Assembly: GCA_902575065.1 (NCBI GenBank)
Contig: CACGPU010000003.1
Span: 1-64,000, forward strand
Length of the DNA: 64,000 nt
Direction of reading: 5' to 3'
From: an uncultured Alphaproteobacteria bacterium
GTDB taxonomy: Bacteria > Pseudomonadota > Alphaproteobacteria > HIMB59
Position numbers and translations under genes: made by a program. The notes beneath the pieces were generated by a model, which was not told the DNA's origin, searched no databases, and was given only the letters and a program-made list of their open reading frames with translations. Shown one piece after another: positions 11,346 to 18,825 of the stretch. Position 1 is the stretch's first letter. The number at the start of each line of letters is the position of its first letter.

Positions 11346-11759
11346 TTAACGATAAACCCTTTTTAAATCCAGTCCAATTTTTTTAAACTTTTTTTTAAAA
11401 CTATAAAATTCTTTATTATGTTTTGCCGAATTTTGTTTTAGGACTAATTTTTGATAATAATGAACCATTTCATGTCCAAGAATTTCAACAAATTCTTGAA
11501 AATTTTTAAATTTATTATGAAGGGTTATTCTATAACAATGTTTTGTTGCATATGGGTTGAATTCAAATAAACCTAATGCTCCATTCATTCTTCTTATAAG
11601 AATATAGGGCTTTTTTAAACGATTATTAAAAATTTCTCTATTTAATATTTTATATATTTCAGTGATTTTATTTGCTTTGAGTTTAAATTCTCTTTCATTA
11701 CCATAATGGTTAATGAGCGTTGCTAAACTTTTTGTTCTAGGCATATTTTTAAAATACAA
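11346..11759 (-). CDS. SprT-like/WLM-type zinc metalloprotease domain protein
   Basis: A 137-aa protein with a zinc-protease signature HEMVHYYQ at about residues 94-101 (HExxH), preceded by the SprT-like pattern NREIFNNRLKKP and RRMNGALGLFEFNP. This matches the SprT-like domain layout (substrate strand, then the HExxH helix, then a basic C-terminal tail). Role is not known; the E. coli SprT and eukaryotic SPRTN families are linked to DNA-protein work, but that cannot be assumed here. It is convergent with gpsA and ahead of a small conserved gene on the same strand. Confidence 0.75.
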   Translation of the reverse strand: MYFKNMPRTKSLATLINHYGNEREFKLKANKITEIYKILNREIFNNRLKKPYILIRRMNGALGLFEFNPYATKHCYRITLHNKFKNFQEFVEILGHEMVHYYQKLVLKQNSAKHNKEFYSFKKKFKKIGLDLKRVYR

Positions 11760-11790
11760 ATATTATTTATAAAAAAAAAATCAAGAAAAT

Positions 11791-12018
11791 TTAGCTAGGA
11801 TTTTTTAATAAATTTTCAATATATGAAGTTATTTCATCAAACTTGTCATCAGTAACATCTTTGTAACTCTTACCAAATTTTTCTTTGATACTAAGAGCTA
11901 TATGTGCATATGCATTTCTCCCATTTGGATGGAGCCGAGATGGTTTTAAAAGAGGTTGAAGCTTGTCACCCGTTGATTGAATCTTTTCCCACAATTTTTT
12001 TCTATTTAACTCATTCAT
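11791..12018 (-). CDS. small conserved hypothetical protein (75 aa)
   Basis: A soluble, charged 75-aa protein beginning MNELNRKKLWEKIQ and containing HPNGRNAYAHIALSIKEKFG. I do not recognise a named family. The start was set at the ATG at 12018 rather than the upstream in-frame start (12084), because an AGGTGG ribosome-binding site sits 9 bases before it and because the upstream stretch is better explained by another tiny gene in a different frame that overlaps by ATGA. Probably helical, with no membrane segment. Confidence 0.7.
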   Translation of the reverse strand: MNELNRKKLWEKIQSTGDKLQPLLKPSRLHPNGRNAYAHIALSIKEKFGKSYKDVTDDKFDEITSYIENLLKNPS

Positions 12019-12119
12019 AAAGAAATTCCACCTGGAAAAAAAGAGTCTAACAAAAGTCTTATTATTGCAAAACCGATACCACAAAAGATAATAATTGTTA
12101 TTAACTGTTTATTTATCAT
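12015..12119 (-). CDS. predicted 34-aa single-pass membrane protein
   Basis: A short frame starting ATG at 12119 that encodes MINKQLITIIIFCGIGFAII followed by RLLLDSFFPGGISL, then TGA at 12015-12017. It has one clear hydrophobic helix (about residues 6-24) and a short tail. Its stop overlaps the start of the next gene as ATGA, a coupling arrangement common in this genome. The AGGTGG Shine-Dalgarno of that gene lies inside it. No family assigned; support is the hydrophobic pattern plus the overlap. Confidence 0.5.
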   Translation of the reverse strand: MINKQLITIIIFCGIGFAIIRLLLDSFFPGGISL

Positions 12120-12139
12120 GATGTATACAATTAAATGAA

Positions 12140-12529
12140 ATGAAAAACCTTATCATCTTTTTTTCTCTAATAATTCCTAATTTAACATTCGCTGAAATTT
12201 TAGAAAAATTCCCTCTCGCCTGTATTTGTGACAAAAATATAAATGCATTAAAATATTTTGATTGTAAGCAAAAAGTTTCTGGAACGCAATTAGATATAAT
12301 TGAAAATAAAAAAAATCAAAAGGTTGTAATTTTTAGTAGCTTTGATGAAAAAAATTATCAATTATTTGATGAGGATAATTTAAGTTTAATATTTAATTAT
12401 GATACAGATGACTATATTTCATCAATATCAATAAAAAAAGATTTAGATCTAATTTTTTCGATATCTTATAAAGAGTATAATAAAAAATGGGCTTATGATT
12501 TAAAGTGTGTTTCGTTAAAAAAAGATTAA
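12140..12529 (+). CDS. hypothetical secreted protein (129 aa)
   Basis: Begins with a typical signal peptide (MKNLIIFFSLIIPNLTFAEI, cleavage likely after TFA). The mature part of about 110 residues has three cysteines (ACICD, YFDCK) and one near the C-terminus (LKCVSL), so disulfides are possible in the periplasm. I recognise no domain. It is divergent from the small-gene pair at 11.8-12.1 kb and lies 17 bp upstream of an EamA transporter on the same strand. Confidence 0.65.
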   Translation: MKNLIIFFSLIIPNLTFAEILEKFPLACICDKNINALKYFDCKQKVSGTQLDIIENKKNQKVVIFSSFDEKNYQLFDEDNLSLIFNYDTDDYISSISIKKDLDLIFSISYKEYNKKWAYDLKCVSLKKD

Positions 12530-12546
12530 GGTTCTAATTTATTAAA

Positions 12547-13419
12547 ATGTTAGATAAAAAATTTTTCATTCCTTCAACTGTTTCTTTTATAGGTTTTTTA
12601 TTTTTAGTATCGATGGACTCAGTTATTAAAATTCTAGGAGAAACCTATTCTGTTTTACAATTATTATTTTTAAACTCATTATTTTCCCTAATACCTTTGT
12701 GTTTTTTTATATGTAAAAATCATGGACTTCATTTTTATAAAAATCAAAATTATTCTTTCCAAATTATCAGAGGAATTGTTCATACAATTGGATTTCTTTT
12801 TGTATTAAAGGGCGTCTTGTTACTTCCTCTATCATTAGTCTATCCAGTGCTATTTACGTCTCCTTTGATGCTACTTGTTTTGTCTCATTTTTTTTTAAGT
12901 GATAATATTAATATTATTAGGGTTTTAGCTATTTTAATAGGCTTTTTGGGCGTAGTGATTTCAGCAGAACCATTTGCTGCTAACGTGGTTTCACTCTCCG
13001 GAGTTTTTTTTGTTTTTTTGGGTGCTTTTTGTATAGCTATCACCCATTTAATTACAAGAAAATATAATCACTTAACATCATCATACTCAGCAGCATTCTT
13101 CAGCATGGTGGTTAGTGTAATAATATTTATTTTTTCTACAAAATTTCAAATTGAGTTTATGACTTTTAGGGATTTATCGCTCTCTTTACTTGGTGGAATG
13201 TTTGCAGGTCTTGGTATAAGTGCAGTAATTTATGGATCTCAAACTCTTCCATCTTCTGTATTTGGTTTAACGAGTTATGTTCAAATAATTTTTGGTGTTC
13301 TTTTAGGTTGGTTTGTTTTTAAACAGCTACCAACATTGTATAATTATATAGGGATACTGATAGTCATATCGGCTGGAATAATACTTTTTTGTTTTGATAA
13401 AAGTCCAAAAAATAATTAA
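12547..13419 (+). CDS. EamA/DMT-family transporter
   Basis: A 290-aa inner-membrane protein with about ten hydrophobic segments in two homologous halves, as in the drug/metabolite transporter superfamily. Motifs include a charged first-repeat loop ending FQIIRGIVHTIGFLFVLKG and LLPLSLVYPVLFTSPLMLL, and in the second half SSVFGLTSYVQIIFGVLLGW. Substrate unknown; many close relatives are only annotated as permeases or S-adenosylmethionine-type carriers. The 3' end overlaps the following phosphoesterase by 26 bases. Confidence 0.88.
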   Translation: MLDKKFFIPSTVSFIGFLFLVSMDSVIKILGETYSVLQLLFLNSLFSLIPLCFFICKNHGLHFYKNQNYSFQIIRGIVHTIGFLFVLKGVLLLPLSLVYPVLFTSPLMLLVLSHFFLSDNINIIRVLAILIGFLGVVISAEPFAANVVSLSGVFFVFLGAFCIAITHLITRKYNHLTSSYSAAFFSMVVSVIIFIFSTKFQIEFMTFRDLSLSLLGGMFAGLGISAVIYGSQTLPSSVFGLTSYVQIIFGVLLGWFVFKQLPTLYNYIGILIVISAGIILFCFDKSPKNN

Positions 13420-14449
13420 CGCATTGATTTCTCTCATAATTTTATTTGTATTTTCGTATGTGATTTTTATTTTTCCATTTGATATTTTGTCATCTTGGTT
13501 AGGTAAACCAACCTCATTATTTGAAGCCTTATTAGGAACCACTATAGTTTTTGGAATTTGTTTATATTATTTTAGATCTAAAAGTACTAATAAAATTATT
13601 AAGTTTTTTGTTTATGAGGGAATAGGAGTTGGAACAATATCTTTTTTTATTATTTTACCTCTTATAATAATTAGCTATTTTAAAATACTTATTGATTTTC
13701 ATTTAGTAGTTCTATTTTTTACTTTTCAAATACCTCTAATTATTTATGGATATGTAAATTCAAAAAAACTTAAAATTAAAAAACTATCTATAGAGTCGAA
13801 ATTAATTAGTAAAAATATTAAATTCATTTTTATCAGTGATATACACATTGGTTCAAATGATCCATCATCTTTAAAAAAATTAGTTTCTAAAATTAATGAA
13901 TTAGATTTTAGTTTCTTAATAATTGGCGGTGACTTAATTGATAGTAGTGCATTTAAAATTTTCGACCTTTACGAATTTAAAAAAATAAATAAACCTATTT
14001 TTTTCGTAACTGGAAATCATGAATATTATATTCAAAATTATAAAAAACATCTTGATGATTTATATACAGTTGGAATAAAAACCATAAATAATGAGTCAAT
14101 AGAATTTGATGAAATTAATTTAATAGGTCTTTCTGATAACATTTCTAATAAATCAAAAATAGAATATTTAGAGAAACTTACTAAAAAAAGTTTATTTAAT
14201 CTTTTGATAGTTCACAAACCTTCTATTTGGAAAAAAGCTTCATATAAAGCCAATTTAATGCTTTCGGGTCATACACATAATGGTCAAATTTTTCCATTTA
14301 ATTTTCTTGTAAAACTTCAATTCCCTCAAAATTATGGACTTTACAAAAATAATGATAACCATTTGTATGTTAGCTCAGGATCAGCCACTTGGGGTCCAAA
14401 GATTAGAATAGGATCAAATAACGAAATTATTTATATCGAATTAAAATAG
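13394..14449 (+). CDS. membrane-anchored calcineurin-like metallophosphoesterase
   Basis: The C-terminal two thirds (about residues 145-351) carry the metallophosphoesterase metal-binding motifs: FISDIHIG, GGDLIDSS, VTGNHEYY and LSGHTHNGQIFP. The N-terminal part has about four transmembrane helices, giving the layout of YkuE/YaeI-like lipid phosphoesterases that act at the membrane. Start is TTG at 13394, inside the end of the transporter gene; a later internal start would delete the first helix. The substrate is not evident from the sequence. Confidence 0.87.
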   Translation: MIKVQKIINALISLIILFVFSYVIFIFPFDILSSWLGKPTSLFEALLGTTIVFGICLYYFRSKSTNKIIKFFVYEGIGVGTISFFIILPLIIISYFKILIDFHLVVLFFTFQIPLIIYGYVNSKKLKIKKLSIESKLISKNIKFIFISDIHIGSNDPSSLKKLVSKINELDFSFLIIGGDLIDSSAFKIFDLYEFKKINKPIFFVTGNHEYYIQNYKKHLDDLYTVGIKTINNESIEFDEINLIGLSDNISNKSKIEYLEKLTKKSLFNLLIVHKPSIWKKASYKANLMLSGHTHNGQIFPFNFLVKLQFPQNYGLYKNNDNHLYVSSGSATWGPKIRIGSNNEIIYIELK

Positions 14450-14498
14450 TACAAATTTCCTTATTGGATAATATTTAACATTATGTATTCTTTTATTC

Positions 14499-14987
14499 AT
14501 GAGAATTTTATTTATTTATTTTTTATTATTAAAAACTTTATTTGCTGACAATCATATATTAGAACAAGAAAATTTTGAAGCATGGCAATTTACATGTATA
14601 GAAGAACAATCACAAAAAATTTGTGAATTAAGGGAATTAGTGTTTGACCCTAATTCAGAAGAAGTAGTAAGCTATCTTTCTATAACTTTAAACCAGGACA
14701 ATTTAACTCAAATGCAAATAGCTTTTCCCCATGCAGTAAATTTAAAAAGCCCAATTTCTTTACAGATTGACGAAAAAGATCCCATAGAGTTGAATTATGC
14801 TTATTGTAATAAAAGTGCGTGTTTTGTTGCGGAAATAATTGGAGAAAATTTCGTTAACTTATTTAAAGCAGGAAATAATATAATTATAAAAGCATTACTT
14901 CTTGATAATAGAGAGGCAACGATTACATATTCATTATCTGGATTCACAGCCGGCTATAATAAATTATCCTCTTCTTTAATTAAGTAG
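14499..14987 (+). CDS. invasion-associated locus B (IalB) family protein
   Basis: A 162-aa secreted protein. A signal peptide (residues 1-16, ending LFADN) is followed by the IalB pattern: W..tC followed by ICELREL, then SLQIDEKDP, the paired-cysteine stretch YCNKSACFVAEI, and a C-terminal SLSGFTAGYNK. IalB-like proteins are widespread in free-living alphaproteobacteria, where they are periplasmic proteins of unclear role despite the name given in Bartonella. It converges on the split ampG-like gene with an 8-base overlap. Confidence 0.8.
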   Translation: MRILFIYFLLLKTLFADNHILEQENFEAWQFTCIEEQSQKICELRELVFDPNSEEVVSYLSITLNQDNLTQMQIAFPHAVNLKSPISLQIDEKDPIELNYAYCNKSACFVAEIIGENFVNLFKAGNNIIIKALLLDNREATITYSLSGFTAGYNKLSSSLIK

Positions 14988-15750
14988 TCTTATGAAAATT
15001 AATCTTATTCTTTATTAATATTAGACAAATTAAAGATGGAATTACCATCATAGCAGTAATTATAAAAAATAATCCCCAGTTACCACCTAAACCATCAACA
15101 AGAGCCCCAGATGAGGATGCAAGTAGAGTTCTTCCTGCTGTTCCAACAGAGGCTAATAAAGCATACTGAGTGGCAGTAAAACTACGATCAACTAAAAGAG
15201 ATATAAAAGCAACAAATGCCACTGTTGCAAATGCTGCTGCTAGGTCATCTAATATTACCGCAAAAGCAAAGAGAGCTTTCGATGGCCCTACCCAAGCAAG
15301 CACTGAAAATAAAATATTTGTACCAGCCATTGCAATACCTGCCACAATTAATGTTTTAAAAATACCAGACCTCATAGCGATAGCACCTCCAACGAGTGTA
15401 AATACAATGGTTGTAACCCATCCTAATGCTTTTGAGAATATTGCTATATCACCCTTAGAAAAACCAATTTCCTTATAAAATACCAAACTCATTCTTCCAA
15501 GAAAGGCCTCACCTATTTTGAATAAAAATACAAAAGCAAGAATTGCAATACCTATTTTAACTCCATTAATACTGAAAAAACTATTTAATGGGTTTGCTAC
15601 AACATTGTTTAAATAATAGAGAGTTTGAGATACAGGATTATCCTCACCAAATTTTTGTATGTAAAATGAAAAAAAATAAAAGGCTCCTCCAATAACAACA
15701 AAAGTTATTCCACCATTTGTAAACCAAATTTTTTTCGAAGAATTTTCCAA
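14980..15750 (-). CDS. AmpG-like MFS permease, C-terminal part (frameshifted)
   Basis: Encodes about six transmembrane helices, with AmpG-like sequence such as FLFKIGEAFLGRMSLVFYKE and the region LDDLAAAFATVAFVAFIS. The product lacks an N-terminal half; that half lies just upstream in another frame (15644-16519). The frame has only a TTG start at 15750, with no ribosome-binding site evident, so separate translation is doubtful. Removing one A from the A7 run at about 15728-15734 (minus strand) would fuse both parts into a protein of about 520 aa, the size of AmpG. AmpG imports muropeptides; substrate here is inferred from family. Confidence 0.75.
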   Translation of the reverse strand: MENSSKKIWFTNGGITFVVIGGAFYFFSFYIQKFGEDNPVSQTLYYLNNVVANPLNSFFSINGVKIGIAILAFVFLFKIGEAFLGRMSLVFYKEIGFSKGDIAIFSKALGWVTTIVFTLVGGAIAMRSGIFKTLIVAGIAMAGTNILFSVLAWVGPSKALFAFAVILDDLAAAFATVAFVAFISLLVDRSFTATQYALLASVGTAGRTLLASSSGALVDGLGGNWGLFFIITAMMVIPSLICLILIKNKINFHKTT

Positions 15751-16519
15751 CTAAAAAGCATAAAACTCCTATTGAGGCAAACAAGTATCCAGCATTCCTG
15801 ACACTATTTACATTTGAATTTGAGGAGTCAGTATTTGTTATCTCTTGGAATCTTTCTTTATTAGATTCAGGTATAAATATTAAACCTATATTACATAGAA
15901 CTATAATTGCCATTAGAAAAATGAATGTCACTTGCCAATATTGATCAACACCTGATAATTCCAGCTTCTCAGCTATTTCTAGACAAATAAAACCTCCAAG
16001 TTTAAAACCAGTCCACCATCCAACAACAGCTATTGCTGCTCCTGCAGCCATACTTGAGGTTTCATCTCTTTTTATTTGCTCAATTCTCAGAGCATCGATT
16101 GTTATGTCTTGAGTAGCAGATGAAATAGCTATGGCTAAGCCAACTCCAATTATTAAGGCCAAGTTTTGTGTTGGCTCTAAAACGCTCCATATAACAAGAC
16201 ATATTAAGATGGCTGTTTGCATCAATATAATTATTGATTTTCTATGACCCATCTTATTAGTCAAAAAAGGTATTCTTAATCTATCAATTATTGGTGCCCA
16301 TAAAAAATTGAATGCATAAACTCCAAAAATTAGTCCAGCCCAACCTATTGTACTTCTACTTAAGCCCTCCTCCTTTAACCACAAAGATAGTGCACTTGCA
16401 ATTAATACCCAAGGAAAACCACTAATTATTCCTAAAAGAAGAATACGTATCATTCTTCTGTCATAGTAGGCCCCAAATAAAGATTTTAATTTATTAGAAT
16501 CTATGGATACAGAACTCAT
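15644..16519 (-). CDS. AmpG-like MFS permease, N-terminal part (frameshifted)
   Basis: The first 260 residues are an intact N-terminal half of an AmpG-family major facilitator: about six helices, GFPWVLIASALSLWLKEEG, the helix 2-3 region FLWAPIIDRLRIPF, and ATQDITIDALRIEQ. After about residue 262 the frame leaves the family (KFFEKNLVYKWWNNFCC) and stops at 15644, while the family sequence continues in the +1 frame. The two frames cross at an A7 run. This may be a real frameshift, a slippage-dependent gene or a base-call error. Confidence 0.8.
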   Translation of the reverse strand: MSSVSIDSNKLKSLFGAYYDRRMIRILLLGIISGFPWVLIASALSLWLKEEGLSRSTIGWAGLIFGVYAFNFLWAPIIDRLRIPFLTNKMGHRKSIIILMQTAILICLVIWSVLEPTQNLALIIGVGLAIAISSATQDITIDALRIEQIKRDETSSMAAGAAIAVVGWWTGFKLGGFICLEIAEKLELSGVDQYWQVTFIFLMAIIVLCNIGLIFIPESNKERFQEITNTDSSNSNVNSVRNAGYLFASIGVLCFLVGKFFEKNLVYKWWNNFCCYWRSLLFFFILHTKIW

Positions 16520-16556
16520 TAATTATATGATATTGAAAAATTAATGAATGAAAACT

Positions 16557-17075
16557 TTAATCGCTTAGAGAACTTAGCCATTTTATTAAATCGGCTCTAT
16601 CTTGGTCTTTTTTTATACCATTATAATTCATTTTTGTTCCAACTATATACTTTTTAGGTTTTAACAAAAATTTGTTTAGCTCTTCAACATTCCAATCACC
16701 ACCAAATTCTACCAAAGCACCAGAATATGCAAAACCTTCCATAGACCCCTTTGATCTATTTACTATTCCCCACATTGCAGGACCTACTTTGTTTTCTCCA
16801 CCTTTAACTTGTGTGTGACAAGAGGCACATTTTTTAAAAATTTTTTCCCCGTTTTCCATGCTTGCTGAAGCTAGCATAGGGGTTATTTCAGGAAGAACCT
16901 CAAATATATTAACATCTTCCTTTATTTCTGAAGAAACACCACCCTCTGGGACCTCTATTTTATATGCAAGTTCATCTGGAAATTCTGGATGAATAGCCAT
17001 GTCCGCAACCTTAGAGAAAACAGCTGCTAACAAAAGAGCAAGGATTATTGCCCCTAAAATTTTATTAGTTTCCAT
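16557..17075 (-). CDS. cycM: membrane-anchored class I cytochrome c (CycM type)
   Basis: A 172-aa protein with one N-terminal helix (residues about 6-22) kept as a membrane anchor, an acidic linker, and a mitochondrial-like cytochrome c domain from about residue 72. The heme c attachment motif is CASCH at 83-87, followed by GPAMWGIVNR, and the axial methionine is in GTKMNYNG. Such cytochromes carry electrons from the bc1 complex to the terminal oxidase in alphaproteobacteria. It stands between ampG-like and kdsB with its own upstream gap. Confidence 0.92.
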   Translation of the reverse strand: METNKILGAIILALLLAAVFSKVADMAIHPEFPDELAYKIEVPEGGVSSEIKEDVNIFEVLPEITPMLASASMENGEKIFKKCASCHTQVKGGENKVGPAMWGIVNRSKGSMEGFAYSGALVEFGGDWNVEELNKFLLKPKKYIVGTKMNYNGIKKDQDRADLIKWLSSLSD

Positions 17076-17135
17076 ATATGATAGAGAAGTCTATGTTTAA
17101 AAATATAGCACTTAAAACGGATTTTTGTCGCATTA

Positions 17136-17855
17136 ATGAAAGATACTTTAATTATTATACCAATCAGATTAAAAGCTTCTAGGTTTCCAAATAAACCTTT
17201 TGCAAAGATTGGAAACTTACCCATGCTTCATTATATTTACAAACGTGTATCTGATATTACGGACAATTTATACTTAGCCATATGTGATCAAGAAGTAAGA
17301 GAATATTGCGAAGGAATGAAATTAAAATTTATTATGACAAATCCTAATCATATTTCTGGTACTGATAGAATTGGTGAGGCAACTAAAAAATTAGAGGAAA
17401 TTAAAAAATTTAATTTTGTTATTAATGTTCAAGGAGATATGCCATTTATCAGTGCCAATCACTTAAAATTACTTAAAGAGAAATTATTACAATTCCAAAT
17501 TAGCACTTTAGCTTGCCCCTTTATTGACATTGATGAAGCTAAAAATAGCTCAAAAGTAAAAGTCACAATAGATCAACTAAATTATGCTTCTAATTTTTCG
17601 AGAATACTTGATAGCAATTTAAGAATTAATAAAGATGTATTTCATCATATTGGAGTCTATGCTTATCATAAGAAATTCTTATTAGATTTTATTTCTATGC
17701 CTCCAACCCAAAGAGAACTTGATGAAAGATTGGAACAACTTCGTATAATCGACACCGATAAAATTGGAATTTCTATCATAAAAGAAGAGATTTTGGGTGT
17801 TGATACAAAAGAGGATTTAGATAGAGTAAATCGATTAATTTTAAAAAATGAGTAA
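17136..17855 (+). CDS. kdsB: 3-deoxy-manno-octulosonate cytidylyltransferase
   Basis: Activates KDO to CMP-KDO for lipopolysaccharide inner-core assembly. The 239-aa protein begins with the nucleotide-binding signature IPIRLKASRFPNKPFAKIG and has NVQGDMPFI and HHIGVYAYHKKFL, all diagnostic. Its presence argues that the cell makes LPS. It overlaps pheA by 8 bases on the same strand. Confidence 0.96.
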   Translation: MKDTLIIIPIRLKASRFPNKPFAKIGNLPMLHYIYKRVSDITDNLYLAICDQEVREYCEGMKLKFIMTNPNHISGTDRIGEATKKLEEIKKFNFVINVQGDMPFISANHLKLLKEKLLQFQISTLACPFIDIDEAKNSSKVKVTIDQLNYASNFSRILDSNLRINKDVFHHIGVYAYHKKFLLDFISMPPTQRELDERLEQLRIIDTDKIGISIIKEEILGVDTKEDLDRVNRLILKNE

Positions 17856-18687
17856 GAGAATATCTTTCCAAGGAGTTGATGGAGCATACAGTCAATTGGC
17901 TGTAAATGATTTTTTTTCAGGTGCAGAAACACTCCCATGTAAAACTTTTGAGATTGCTCTTAATGAAGCTGAGTTGGGTAACGTAGATTATGCTATGATT
18001 CCAATTGAAAATTCCGCTGCAGGAAGAGTTGCTGATATTCATCGTTTAATACCAAAGTCTAATTTGCATATAAACTTCGAACATTTTCAAAAAGTTGAAC
18101 ACAAGCTTTTAATCCATCCAGATAGTAAAATCGAAAATATTAAAAATATTTTAAGTCACGAACAAGCTTTAGCACAATGTAGTGATAAAATTCAAAAATT
18201 AGATTTAAATATTCTGATTGGAGCTGATACTGCTGGCTCTGCAAAAACAATCTCTGATGAAAAAATACTTGATACTGCCGCAATTGCTTCAAGTTTGGCA
18301 GGTAAGACATACGGCTTAAAAGTAATTGATGAGAATTTTGCAAATTCTTTAAATAACATTACGAGATTTTATGTCATGTCTAAAAACGAAAACTTAGAAT
18401 TTGACAAAAAAAAGACCTATATATCATCATTTCTATTTTCTGTAAAAAATACTCCAGGTTCTTTATTTAAAGTAATGGGTGGTTTTGCGACTAATAACGT
18501 AAATATGATAAAACTTGAGAGTTATAATTATGGAGCAGACTTTGTAATAACACAATTTTATTGTGAAATCGAAGGACACCCTGAACAAGATAATACCAAA
18601 TTTGCTTTAGACGATATGTATCATTATTGCTCAAAGGTCAGAAAATTAGGAGTTTTTGAAAAATCTCCATATCGGGTAAGACAATAA
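17848..18687 (+). CDS. pheA: prephenate dehydratase
   Basis: Converts prephenate to phenylpyruvate in phenylalanine synthesis. The first 180 residues are the dehydratase domain (SFQGVDGAYSQLAV, IPIENSAAGRVADIHRL, NITRFYVMS) and residues about 190-270 are an ACT regulatory domain (TPGSLFKVMGGFATNNVNM and KLESYN), so feedback control by phenylalanine is likely. There is no chorismate mutase domain. Its ATG lies inside the kdsB 3' end. Confidence 0.95.
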   Translation: MSKRISFQGVDGAYSQLAVNDFFSGAETLPCKTFEIALNEAELGNVDYAMIPIENSAAGRVADIHRLIPKSNLHINFEHFQKVEHKLLIHPDSKIENIKNILSHEQALAQCSDKIQKLDLNILIGADTAGSAKTISDEKILDTAAIASSLAGKTYGLKVIDENFANSLNNITRFYVMSKNENLEFDKKKTYISSFLFSVKNTPGSLFKVMGGFATNNVNMIKLESYNYGADFVITQFYCEIEGHPEQDNTKFALDDMYHYCSKVRKLGVFEKSPYRVRQ

Positions 18688-18724
18688 CTTCATATTTCCT
18701 TTTAATACTGCTATAAGATAATTT

Positions 18725-18813
18725 GAGAATTACATGGGCAGTTTTTTATGCCAATCCGGTCAGGTTCGAAAGAAAGCAGCCGTAACATAAATAATTGGGT
18801 CGTGTAATTCTCC
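18725..18813 (+). ncRNA. ffs: signal recognition particle RNA (4.5S, small bacterial type)
   Basis: The hallmark apical domain is present: GGTCAGGTTCGAAAGAAAGC then AGCCG at 18758-18782, with a GAAA tetraloop closed by C-G in place of the usual GGAA. The outer ends are complementary (AGAATTACATG at 18726-18736 with CGTGTAATTCT at 18801-18811), making one long hairpin of about 89 nt. A TATAAG -10 element lies at 18712-18717. The position just before dnaX matches the common alphaproteobacterial order. Confidence 0.95.
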
Positions 18814-18825
18814 TGTAAGCCTATA

